Below, piece by piece: positions 16,483 to 23,752 of a stretch of DNA of 64,000 nucleotides. Numbering within the stretch: the first letter of the stretch is position 1; each line of letters opens with the position of its first letter. A program made the translations under genes and the position numbers. The DNA is taken from the NCBI GenBank assembly GCA_018650795.1, contig JABIFG010000095.1, forward strand, positions 30,028 to 94,027, written 5' to 3'. A model generated the notes under the pieces. It did not search any database, was not told the origin of the DNA, and saw only the letters and a list, made by a program, of their open reading frames with translations. The DNA is from Fidelibacterota bacterium. GTDB taxonomy: Bacteria; Fidelibacterota; UBA8477; JABMPR01.

Positions 16483-16731
16483 CTATTCATCTGATGAAAG
16501 ATTATCCCTTACAAGTTCTTCTCTAACCATCCTGTGTCCACATTTTGGACATGACAGGGTAGTGCACTTTGATCCGACTTGATGAGGCTCCTTGGTGCCA
16601 CATTTTACACAAATGCAGAAACCTCCAGGGCCAAATGCTCCGCCCTGATTTCTGCCCCTGCCACCTTGACTAGGACGCAAATTTCGTCCGCCACCCTGAC
16701 CTGATTGCCTTTGTTCTCTTTGTCGATCCAT
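16483..16731 (-). CDS. Small zinc-ribbon protein of the ORP-type cluster
   Basis: An 82-residue protein. The first 40 residues are a Gly/Gln/Arg-rich low-complexity arm (QSGQGGGRNLRPSQGGRGR). The second half is a compact metal-binding module with CICVKCGTKEPHQ and then CTTLSCPKCGHRMVRE, giving several Cys-x2/x4-Cys pairs. Short proteins with this GGFCxCxKCG...CPKCG pattern recur beside MinD-ferredoxin ATPases and NifX-like proteins in anaerobes, but their function is not known. The Gly/Arg arm could bind nucleic acid or a partner protein (inference). It lies 85 bp upstream of the NifX-like gene on the same strand. Confidence 0.75.
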   Translation of the reverse strand: MDRQREQRQSGQGGGRNLRPSQGGRGRNQGGAFGPGGFCICVKCGTKEPHQVGSKCTTLSCPKCGHRMVREELVRDNLSSDE

Positions 16732-16777
16732 CTTTGCTCCTTTCCTTGTGCAGCGTGTTGGTATGTCCCAAGACCCA

Positions 16778-17524
16778 CTACAATGAGTTAAAAAAATATT
16801 TAATTATCCACATCAGGCATAATCCCAGGACAAACATTCCTGTATTGATCAAATTACCCCTGGTGTGTTTTTGCTTGTTGACTTCAGGTATGAGATCTGT
16901 GGCACCTACATAGATGAAATTTCCGGCTGCAAATGGAATGAGGAAATCAAGGTTGATCTTGAAGGAAACCAAATAGGCCAGGATTCCTCCCAATAGGTAA
17001 GTAAGTGCAGAAAGCGTATTAAAAAGCAGCGCCTTCTTCTTCCCCCAACCACCATGGATCAAAACGCCATAGTCACCTAATTCCTGTGGAATTTCATGAG
17101 CAATAGCCGCCAACCAGGCTATTTGCCCCAAGCGGATATCTATGAGGAATATTCCTGCGATGGCAATACCCCCAATAAAATTATGTAGACCGTCTCCTAT
17201 CAAGATGAGATAGCTCAGGGGTTGCTTGCAATCACCATAGGCCTGATGGCAATGGTGCCAGTGCAATACCTGCTCCAACACCATAAATGAAGTGAAGCCT
17301 AGGAGTACCCACACAAAGACCATATGCGTATTTCCCATATCCATGAGACTAGCAGGAATCATATGGAAAAATGCTCCCCCTAAAAGTGATCCGGCTGACA
17401 GGGCTACCAAGGGTAATATGATCTTATGGAGGGTCGACTCTTTGAGAATAAAAGTCACCGTTCCTACCAGAGCAATAAAGCTCATTAATATCCCGGTTAT
17501 CACTATCCAGGAAAGTGCACTCAT
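16778..17524 (-). CDS. ZIP-family divalent metal transporter
   Basis: A 248-residue integral membrane protein with eight predicted helices, the standard length for ZIP importers of Zn2+, Fe2+ or Mn2+. The metal-path motifs of helices IV and V are present: LIGDGLHNFIGGIAIA (about residues 107-122) and AIAHEIPQELGDYGVLIH (about 140-157). A histidine-rich loop HWHHCHQAYGDCKQ (about 88-101) precedes them. It sits inside the ORP-like cluster in the same orientation, 46 bp before the zinc-ribbon gene, which suggests metal supply for cluster assembly (inference). The metal cannot be told from sequence. Confidence 0.88.
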   Translation of the reverse strand: MSALSWIVITGILMSFIALVGTVTFILKESTLHKIILPLVALSAGSLLGGAFFHMIPASLMDMGNTHMVFVWVLLGFTSFMVLEQVLHWHHCHQAYGDCKQPLSYLILIGDGLHNFIGGIAIAGIFLIDIRLGQIAWLAAIAHEIPQELGDYGVLIHGGWGKKKALLFNTLSALTYLLGGILAYLVSFKINLDFLIPFAAGNFIYVGATDLIPEVNKQKHTRGNLINTGMFVLGLCLMWIIKYFFNSL

Positions 17525-17657
17525 AAACTTTTTGCCTGGCCTCTCTGATCAGGTCCCATTGACCCGCGTAAACCTGAATTCTTGAATAGAAACCGGGTCA
17601 CGGGGCCAACAAAACCTGCGAGGCACTTTGAAGCATGGTCAACTTCACTAACAAACC

Positions 17658-18761
17658 TCAAATTGTTGATCTACAAATTCTGAATCCAATGTTGCCGCAA
17701 CCGGAACAGATGTCATGTGTTGTGATGGTTTTAACTTGACAATTCTCAGCAGGGCTACTCCAGGATCCGCCTTTGATTATCCTATTACATGAGGGGCAGT
17801 AAACATGGAATTCTTCCGGGCTGGAATCAGAATATTTACGTGAGTCCGATTCCATACACCATTCCCAAACGTTGCCACTCATGTCATAGATTCCCAGATG
17901 ATTTGGGTTGTAGCTCCCCACTCGGGTGGTCGTATTTCGTTTGCGATATGGTGATGAACAGTCGAGGGTAACTTCAGTTGTATTGAAATTCATTTCAGTG
18001 TCTTTGGCGACGTTCTTCCCATTACCATACAGAATATCCTTACCTCTTTCTGTAGCTGCGTATTCCCATTCTGCAGAAGTGGGTAAGCGCCCTCCAGCCC
18101 AGGTACAATAGGCTTGTGCTCCATGCCATGAAACTTCAACAACAGGATGTTTCTGATAGCCGGATTTACATACATAGGTATCCTTCTTGTACTGTATTCT
18201 GCAGTATTTATCTGATAGATCAATGAGAAAGCCAGTTTCTTCAGGACTGAGTTGGCAGGCATTTAAAAATCCACAGAACTGATAATTGGTAATTTCTTTC
18301 TTCCCAATCTCAAAATCTGGTATATCAATTATGTGTTTTTCTGTCCCATGTGCAGCATCGTCCAGTTCAGGACTGTAATCCTGATACTCCCCACCGGTGA
18401 CCTGGATCCATTCTGATTCAGGATAGGGCTGTTTCGGTTTGTCAGACATGAGTACATCGATAGGATTATTAAAAACGATGGAAGCCACATCGGCACCATT
18501 GATACTGATATGACTGGTAATCCTGGATACAGAGTTTTCGAAATATACAGGGTAGGTTCCAGGAGGAAGCCCACCCACCTTAATGATCCAGGGTTCTGGC
18601 GAGACTGTCAATTGCAGCTCGGTCCCTTCCCGAACTTGAATTTCATCACTCGAGGTGTCTTTATGATTTGCATTTGACAACGACATCGTTACCAAAAGCG
18701 CTGCAAACATGTAAATCATAACTCCTGGCTTTTTTTTCAACTTTCTAAACTCCTTGTTCAT
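17658..18761 (-). CDS. Exported SUMF1 (formylglycine-generating-enzyme-like) domain protein with CxxC pairs
   Basis: A 367-residue protein. The ATG at 18761 is chosen for its GAGAGGGG 7 nt upstream; a start 99 nt earlier would overlap the preceding gene. An N-terminal hydrophobic segment (about residues 14-30) indicates export. Residues about 120-367 are a SUMF1/FGE fold: EWIQVTGGEYQDY, KKEITNYQFCGFL, GGRLPTSAEWEYAA and SGNVWEWC are all clear. The FGE active site normally reads GGSYxCxxxYC; here it is GGSWSSPAENC, so the first cysteine is missing and ordinary formylglycine synthesis is unlikely. Two CxxC pairs, CPSC and CSGC, bracket that segment and could bind a metal. The partner may be the flavoprotein encoded 31 bp upstream. 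Confidence 0.82.
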   Translation of the reverse strand: MNKEFRKLKKKPGVMIYMFAALLVTMSLSNANHKDTSSDEIQVREGTELQLTVSPEPWIIKVGGLPPGTYPVYFENSVSRITSHISINGADVASIVFNNPIDVLMSDKPKQPYPESEWIQVTGGEYQDYSPELDDAAHGTEKHIIDIPDFEIGKKEITNYQFCGFLNACQLSPEETGFLIDLSDKYCRIQYKKDTYVCKSGYQKHPVVEVSWHGAQAYCTWAGGRLPTSAEWEYAATERGKDILYGNGKNVAKDTEMNFNTTEVTLDCSSPYRKRNTTTRVGSYNPNHLGIYDMSGNVWEWCMESDSRKYSDSSPEEFHVYCPSCNRIIKGGSWSSPAENCQVKTITTHDICSGCGNIGFRICRSTI

Positions 18762-18792
18762 GTTATGTCCCCTCTCAACTTCAATAATCGTT

Positions 18793-20148
18793 CTATGCCA
18801 CATCCGCCTGATACCATTTACCAATGGCATCAACGGTGGCAGAAATAACTGGATATGCAATAGGTGAGGCTGTCAAAAGCGGATGCGTACCTATTTGCAT
18901 GGTATCAATATCCATATCTGTCATCTTGTTCAGTATCATCACTGATAACATGTTCACCAATTCACCCACCGAGTCTCCCCCGTGCATTTCTGCACCAAGC
19001 AGTACATGTGAATATCTGGCAAATATTAATTTGAGGTGCAGCTGTGAGGCCCCTGGAACTCTACCTGGATGTCGATCAACCGTGATGGCTTCACCCACCG
19101 TATATTCCAGATTCATTTCCTTGGCTTTCATTTCAGTTAAACCGCTGATCCCAAAGGCTGTATTCCCGATTTTTGTTGAGAATGAGCCTAAAACTCCTCT
19201 GTACTTTCGAATAACTTTAATCTCAAAGAGATTTGATCCTACGAGACGTCCTTCAGCCATGGCAGTTGAAGCCAGACGTATGTCTGTTAGCTCCCCGGTA
19301 AAGAAATCATGTTTTGCAGCAGCGTCACCAACAACAAAAATATCTTTTTCAGATGAGCGTAAATATTCATCGACTTTAATTCCATATTTTGGGTCATGTT
19401 TAAGTTCAAAAGTCTCCGCAAGTTTGATATTGGGTTTGCATCCCACGCAGGTCACCACCAGATCGGCAAGTAATACAGTTCCATCATCCAGGACCACACC
19501 ATCTACCTGACTCTTGCCGGAGATAGATTTGACATAGCGGCCTAGCACGATATTGGCACCATTCTCTTTCAGGATACCTTCCAATTTGCTACCAAACTCA
19601 GGATCCATGGTTGCAGGCAGCAGTCGTTTCTCAACCTCTACAATGGAAACATTTTTTTTATGCTTAAGAAATTCATCCACCAGCTCCACGCCAATATATC
19701 CACCACCTATGATGACAATATTTGAGCTGTCCAACATTTTCTGGCGAAGTTTTTCCAGATACTTCACATCTTTCTGAATCAGAAATACGCCTTCCTTTTC
19801 AATGCCTTTAATGGGTGGTAGCGATGGATGTGAGCCGGTCGCCAACACCAATTTTGAGTAGGCGATCTCTTCTCCACTTCCTAGTTTCAGGATATTGCCG
19901 TCTCGACCCACTACCTCATCAATAATGAGCTCTGCTCCTGCTTTTTCAGTAACCAGACCATCAGGAAGCGTATTGCTCAGAATATCTGGCAACGTATGTT
20001 GTGTGTAAGGTATGCCACAGGGAATCAGAGCGATTGCTTCTTTTCTGATCAATGCCAGAGTCTTGCCTGGATAGGTGTTGTGGGCAGAAATTGCCGCACT
20101 TACGCCGGCGGGTCCGCCGCCTACAATAACTACATCAAATGACTTCAT
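18793..20148 (-). CDS. CoA-disulfide reductase / NADH oxidase-like flavoprotein
   Basis: A 451-residue member of the class of pyridine-nucleotide disulfide oxidoreductases with a single active-site cysteine (NADH oxidase, NADH peroxidase, CoA-disulfide reductase). FAD-binding VIVGGGPAGVSAA is at residues 8-20, the redox cysteine is Cys44 in IPCGIPY, the NAD-binding fold IIGGGYIGVELVDEF is at about 146-160, and the second FAD contact FVVGDAA at about 275-281. The C-terminal dimerisation domain is full length. These enzymes reduce O2, peroxide, CoA-disulfide or polysulfide; which one applies is not clear from sequence. Its place in an anaerobe-type metal-sulfur cluster suggests oxidative protection or thiol/sulfur redox work. 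Confidence 0.85.
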   Translation of the reverse strand: MKSFDVVIVGGGPAGVSAAISAHNTYPGKTLALIRKEAIALIPCGIPYTQHTLPDILSNTLPDGLVTEKAGAELIIDEVVGRDGNILKLGSGEEIAYSKLVLATGSHPSLPPIKGIEKEGVFLIQKDVKYLEKLRQKMLDSSNIVIIGGGYIGVELVDEFLKHKKNVSIVEVEKRLLPATMDPEFGSKLEGILKENGANIVLGRYVKSISGKSQVDGVVLDDGTVLLADLVVTCVGCKPNIKLAETFELKHDPKYGIKVDEYLRSSEKDIFVVGDAAAKHDFFTGELTDIRLASTAMAEGRLVGSNLFEIKVIRKYRGVLGSFSTKIGNTAFGISGLTEMKAKEMNLEYTVGEAITVDRHPGRVPGASQLHLKLIFARYSHVLLGAEMHGGDSVGELVNMLSVMILNKMTDMDIDTMQIGTHPLLTASPIAYPVISATVDAIGKWYQADVA

Positions 20149-20239
20149 TTTTTCTCCAAATATTGATAACTATTTCATGAGGAATCTGGATGGCAGACTA
20201 TCCTACCCTTTTCCTGAATACTTATTAGATTTCATTTTC

Positions 20240-20668
20240 TCAGTCCGAATCGAGATGTTTATCAGCCAGATTTTCTGTATTTGAGGACCCACATTCCTGA
20301 CAATCCTTCAGGGGGGCCTCGATACTCTGTTTTACAGTTTCTCCGCAATCCTGACATTCATGTACTGTGCTTCTAAATTCGATATTGCCTCCCTCAATCT
20401 TTAGGACGCAGCCTTCAAGTAGTAACTGAGCAAGCTTATGTCTGGCTTTGCTGATTAGCCGCGTAAAAGTAGGTCGCGAAATATTCATTTTTTGGGAGGC
20501 TTCAAGGTGTTCCAACTGTCGATAATCAGCAAATCTTAGCGCTTCTAGCTCATCGAGTGTCAAAATGACCTTTTGGGCTGTTCTCATTGAAGTACCAACT
20601 GGTTTAAAAAGATCCAACGTCGGTGGCTCCTTGACGATCCGTTTCCTGTAAGCACTCCTTTTATTCAT
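20240..20668 (-). CDS. DUF134-family helix-turn-helix regulator with C-terminal zinc ribbon
   Basis: A 142-residue protein. Residues about 15-100 match DUF134, a sigma-region-4-like DNA-binding family: LTLDELEALRFADYRQL followed by EASQKMNISRPTFTRLISKA and ARHKLAQLLLEG. A C-terminal module CQDCGE...CQECGSS (about residues 112-131) is a four-cysteine zinc or iron site. DUF134 genes regularly accompany NifX-like and MinD-type genes in anaerobes, and the protein is a candidate regulator of the cluster, perhaps metal- or redox-sensing through the cysteines (inference). A palindrome abuts its own start codon, suggesting self-control. It lies 60 bp downstream of the Mrp ATPase gene. Confidence 0.85.
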   Translation of the reverse strand: MNKRSAYRKRIVKEPPTLDLFKPVGTSMRTAQKVILTLDELEALRFADYRQLEHLEASQKMNISRPTFTRLISKARHKLAQLLLEGCVLKIEGGNIEFRSTVHECQDCGETVKQSIEAPLKDCQECGSSNTENLADKHLDSD

Positions 20669-20684
20669 TTATTGTTCCAATAAA
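20668..20684. promoter_or_regulatory. Palindrome abutting the start codon of the DUF134 gene
   Basis: TTTATTG-TTC-CAATAAA is a perfect 7+3+7 inverted repeat whose first base is the A of the ATG. It covers the region where a ribosome site should be, and only a weak GGA is visible there. Either an operator or an RNA hairpin that limits translation is possible. Confidence 0.4.
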
Positions 20685-20728
20685 CATTTGATATTAACAA
20701 TGTATAATTTTCTCTTTTGATAATTTCA

Positions 20729-21601
20729 TCATACATGTAATTCGCGGTCTACTATGGAGGACTGATTATCCAACCACAAATCACTGGAGATATCCAACAT
20801 CGCGTGGATTTTGCGAGCGAGATATTTAAAGATACGACTTACTTTTTTATCGGGACAGGCCAGAACTACGGGCATGCCCTCATCAGCCAACACGCGAGTT
20901 CCAATATCCATAGGTACATCCCCCATGAAGATAATCTCATGTTCAAGGGCTTGACGGTTTCCCCCACCCATGCCGAAAACATCAATAAGTTTGTGACATT
21001 CAGGACAAATCATTCCTGACATATTCTCTATCAGTCCAATGTGTGGAATTTGCATGCGTTTGGCCATGTCAATTGCCCGTCCCGAATCTAGAAGCGCCAG
21101 GTCCTGGGGTGTCGTTACTACCAGAGCCAGGTCAGGTTTTATATTCTCAACGGAGGTGATTACTTCGTCACCTGTGCCTGGTGGGAGATCCACGATGAGA
21201 TAGTCTAACTCGCCCCACTCCACATCGCGGAGGAACTGCTTGAGCAGTTTTGAGCGTCGAGGTCCACGCCAGATCACAGCTTGAGTATTTGAGATGAGAC
21301 TGGCAGTAGAAATAATTTTTACTCCCTCATGTTCGTGTGGCTGAAAACGTCCCTTGGAAATGGGAGTCCTCTCATTGACACCAAGCATTTTAGGAACATT
21401 GTGGCCAGTGATGTCAGCATCCAGGATGGCTGAGTTAAATCCTAGTGCCTTGAGAGCATATGCGAGGTTTACACTGACGGTGGTTTTACCAACTCCACCT
21501 TTGCCACTGAACACCACAATTCGGTGTTTGATTGTTGCCAGATTTTCTATAGCTGATGCATCCTGGTTTGAGGGTGAAAGTTCATTCTGTTTTTCAGTCA
21601 C
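20729..21601 (-). CDS. Mrp/NBP35-type iron-sulfur carrier ATPase
   Basis: A 290-residue cytosolic P-loop ATPase of the Mrp/NBP35/ApbC group, which binds and transfers [4Fe-4S] clusters. The deviant Walker A is SGKGGVGKTT (about residues 32-41), with ILDADITGHNVPKMLG, the switch LIVDLPPGTGDE, and the cluster-binding CxxC in GMICPECH (about 200-207). No N-terminal DUF59 domain is present. It is the first gene of the ORP-like cluster and follows a sigma-54-like promoter by about 70 nt. Mrp genes are standard members of orp loci, where the protein may load iron-sulfur clusters into the two MinD-ferredoxin ATPases (inference). Confidence 0.9.
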   Translation of the reverse strand: MTEKQNELSPSNQDASAIENLATIKHRIVVFSGKGGVGKTTVSVNLAYALKALGFNSAILDADITGHNVPKMLGVNERTPISKGRFQPHEHEGVKIISTASLISNTQAVIWRGPRRSKLLKQFLRDVEWGELDYLIVDLPPGTGDEVITSVENIKPDLALVVTTPQDLALLDSGRAIDMAKRMQIPHIGLIENMSGMICPECHKLIDVFGMGGGNRQALEHEIIFMGDVPMDIGTRVLADEGMPVVLACPDKKVSRIFKYLARKIHAMLDISSDLWLDNQSSIVDRELHV

Positions 21602-21682
21602 ATCACACTCCCTGGGTTGTGGTGATGGTCTCGATAATTACATGCGTTACGCAATTCATAACAATCCTCAAGTGATCTCATG

Positions 21683-21698
21683 TGCAATTCACGTGCCC
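21683..21698 (-). promoter_or_regulatory. Candidate sigma-54 promoter for the ORP-like cluster
   Basis: On the minus strand the bases read GGGCACG-TGAA-TTGCA, matching the sigma-54 consensus TGGCACG-N4-TTGCA at all but the first position, with the invariant GG and GC exactly 10 bp apart. The implied start site is near 21672, about 70 nt before the Mrp ATG. In Desulfovibrio the orp operons are known to be sigma-54 dependent, which makes the match more convincing. No sigma-54 activator gene is in the window. Confidence 0.65.
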
Positions 21699-21704
21699 AC
21701 TGTT

Positions 21705-21720
21705 ATGAACATGTGTTCAT
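21705..21720. promoter_or_regulatory. Palindrome ATGAACA-TG-TGTTCAT upstream of the cluster promoter
   Basis: A perfect 7+2+7 inverted repeat just upstream of the sigma-54-like element, about 33-48 bp before the implied start site. It shares the inner ACA-N2-TGT core and overall 7+2+7 design with the next palindrome at 21754-21769, so one dimeric regulator may bind both. The binding protein is unknown. Confidence 0.45.
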
Positions 21721-21753
21721 TTATACAATTATTATTTGTTAATTAGCACGTAT

Positions 21754-21769
21754 TGTGACAAATGTCACA
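21754..21769. promoter_or_regulatory. CRP/FNR-like or enhancer-type palindrome TGTGACA-AA-TGTCACA
   Basis: A perfect inverted repeat that fits the CRP-family consensus TGTGA-N6-TCACA exactly and also the NifA-type enhancer pattern TGT-N10-ACA. It lies about 82-97 bp upstream of the implied start site of the sigma-54-like promoter, the usual distance for an enhancer-binding activator. Which regulator uses it cannot be told from sequence. Confidence 0.55.
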
Positions 21770-22064
21770 TATCTGCGTATTGGCAAATATTGTTAATGGC
21801 GATTTCCTGGATAATATTCCTGTGGAGGTTCACTTCTCGGTTGATATCGATCAGGAAGTATATATAAATGACTATACGTTCCCAATGTCGAGAATTTGGA
21901 TTGAATCATCTTGGAAGCAAGTCGGCTTACTCAGGATGCTTTTAAAGTGAATCTATCACCTTGCAAAATATAAAGCTCTGAAATTTGATCTGGATGTCTG
22001 AAATGTTCCCTGCACGTAATGGCTTTTGAGACAGACCTCAAAAGCTTTTCTGGAATCAGAAAGA
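21770..22064. other. Rest of the intergenic region before the methyltransferase gene
   Basis: Together with 21602-21769 this makes a 463-bp gene-free stretch. A 62-codon open frame at 21762-21950 has no ribosome site and is not called. A perfect 9-bp stem GCTTTTGAG/CTCAAAAGC with a 6-nt loop lies at 22022-22045 and is followed by TTTTC on the plus strand; it may be a weak terminator. Confidence 0.45.
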
Positions 22065-22766
22065 TTACCTCTTTTGACCCACCAAGATTAAGTTTTTTCC
22101 TATGGGTGGTGGTATGAATTGCTCTAATTTTCTGCCGATAGGCACCACAATTTTGTCATAAATGGAAACATTAGACGGTTTGGCTTTTTGCTTTAATAGT
22201 ACAAAGGCGAGATACCAGGGAATGATGCCGAAAATGTCAAAATATTTCAGCTCTTTTATATGAAACCCGGCACCCGTCACTTTATCGAACAAATCCATTT
22301 TTGAATAACGTCTAAAATGACCTACGATTTTATCTTGTTCGCTGAACAGAAAAGCAAGAGCAGGTACAAAAATGAGTACATGGCCTTGTGGTGCGAGCGC
22401 CTGATAGGCATCTGCCAGTGTTTTTTTATCATCCTCGATATGTTCAAGAACATTTACATAACATATTGAATTAAATTTGTTCTGACTCTGAATGGCTTTT
22501 TCATCAAAAAAACCATTAATTGTTTGAACTTGTGTGTGGGTCTCAAATTTCTCTCCCAACGATTGATACATCTTGCTGGATGGCTCAAACGCAACGAGAG
22601 ATTCTATCTTCGCCTCGATTAAAAATTTTGAAAAGTCCCCAATCCCGGCACCAACTTCTGCCACATTCTGCCCCAGGAAGGGATAGAATTCATCAAGAAT
22701 CCAGCGATGGTAATTCTCGGCAAATGACATTGCCTCTAAATCTTTTCCAGCGTATTGAAATTCCAT
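22065..22766 (-). CDS. Class I SAM-dependent methyltransferase
   Basis: A 233-residue methyltransferase. The SAM-binding motif I VAEVGAGIGDFSKFL is at about residues 35-49, the acidic post-I residue is in VAFEPSSKM, and the motif IV region reads NSICYVNVLEHIEDD (about 98-112). It resembles the type-11/type-12 methyltransferases that act on small molecules or on lipid-linked sugars. It is the last of three genes with a GT2 transferase and a multi-helix membrane protein, 29 bp after the GT2 gene, so a role in a cell-surface glycan or glycolipid is likely. The substrate is unknown. Confidence 0.82.
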   Translation of the reverse strand: MEFQYAGKDLEAMSFAENYHRWILDEFYPFLGQNVAEVGAGIGDFSKFLIEAKIESLVAFEPSSKMYQSLGEKFETHTQVQTINGFFDEKAIQSQNKFNSICYVNVLEHIEDDKKTLADAYQALAPQGHVLIFVPALAFLFSEQDKIVGHFRRYSKMDLFDKVTGAGFHIKELKYFDIFGIIPWYLAFVLLKQKAKPSNVSIYDKIVVPIGRKLEQFIPPPIGKNLILVGQKR

Positions 22767-22795
22767 GTTGATTGACTAAGAATTCAGCTCTTGAT

Positions 22796-23752
22796 TCAAT
22801 CTCGTCCCAAGTCGCGATTGAGTTTTTTCATCTGTATCTGGTGGTAATATCTAATTGAATCGAGTACAAGCCCTATGGAGAAGAATATGATACTTATGAT
22901 TATCAAGCTAGCAGCCAGCAGGGACAAGGGAATATGATAGACATACTTATATTCTAGATAATCACTGATGGGCACCCATCCTATGACTAAACCAGAAATG
23001 GCGAAAATAGCACTCATTAGGTTAAAGAAGAATAGGGGCCTATAGTATCTAACCAATAGCGCAATCGTTTTTAAGATGAGGAATCCATCTCGCCATGTAT
23101 TGAGTTTTGAGTAACTCCCGCTGGGCCGTGCATAGTAGGGTGTTGATACTTCTACTACTGGTACTTTTAAGGCCACTACCTGCAGTGTCATTTCGGTCTC
23201 CACTTCAAAACTCTGAGAATTGAGCCCCAGACTTTTATATAGTGATTTAGGGAAAACCCGATATCCTGACAACACATCAGTGAGGGGATAATTAAAGCTC
23301 AGGGCTATGAGCCAGCTAATTAGACGATTGCCCAATATATGAAGGGGTCGAAACGCTTTTTTTGCAAAAACTTTTCGGCGGGTTCCTACGATCATGGCAC
23401 CAGGCATCTTGTACTGGTTTTCAAGGAGTTCAAGTACAGAATCAGCAGAATAGGTTGCATCACCATCAGCCATAATTACAAAATCTTCATCACTCTCGTT
23501 AAAAATGCTTCTAATCACATAACCCTTACCCCGTAAATGAACTTTTCGGACGTCAGCTCCGGCAGCCTGGGCTACTCCACTTGTATTATCTGTTGAATTG
23601 TTATCGTAGACTCGAATCCTGGCCTGGGGAATAGCTTTCCGAAAATCATTGATAACTTGTTCTATGGTTGTTTCTTCATTGAGACAGGGGATGCAAATTG
23701 CAACCGTTTTTGAGGATAACCACGTTTCAAAATCGGTGTATTCTTTGGTCAT
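22796..23752 (-). CDS. GT2-family membrane-anchored glycosyltransferase
   Basis: A 318-residue protein. Residues about 15-230 are a GT-A fold of family 2: IPCLNEETTIEQVI at the N-terminus, the nucleotide-binding YDNNSTDNT, the DxD-type metal site MADGDATYS (about 93-101) and the acceptor-loop LTDVLSGYRVF (about 157-167). Two transmembrane helices (about 238-260 and 275-300) follow. The layout is that of polyprenyl-phosphate sugar transferases such as dolichol-phosphate mannosyl or undecaprenyl-phosphate glucosyl/mannosyl synthases. It overlaps the stop/start with the upstream membrane protein by 4 bp, a typical donor-synthase plus GT-C transferase pairing. Confidence 0.85.
   Translation of the reverse strand: MTKEYTDFETWLSSKTVAICIPCLNEETTIEQVINDFRKAIPQARIRVYDNNSTDNTSGVAQAAGADVRKVHLRGKGYVIRSIFNESDEDFVIMADGDATYSADSVLELLENQYKMPGAMIVGTRRKVFAKKAFRPLHILGNRLISWLIALSFNYPLTDVLSGYRVFPKSLYKSLGLNSQSFEVETEMTLQVVALKVPVVEVSTPYYARPSGSYSKLNTWRDGFLILKTIALLVRYYRPLFFFNLMSAIFAISGLVIGWVPISDYLEYKYVYHIPLSLLAASLIIISIIFFSIGLVLDSIRYYHQIQMKKLNRDLGRD

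Noticed and set aside
17658..18761. Functional formylglycine-generating enzyme
   Set aside because: The first active-site cysteine is missing and no sulfatase gene lies in the window.
13961..21601. The NifX-like and Mrp genes as a nitrogenase locus
   Set aside because: No nifHDK, nifE/N or nifB genes are present; the gene set matches orange-protein-type loci, not nitrogen fixation.
21762..21950. 62-codon plus-strand frame in the regulatory region of the ORP-like cluster
   Set aside because: No ribosome site, no recognisable domain, and it overlaps the palindromic control elements; more likely chance.
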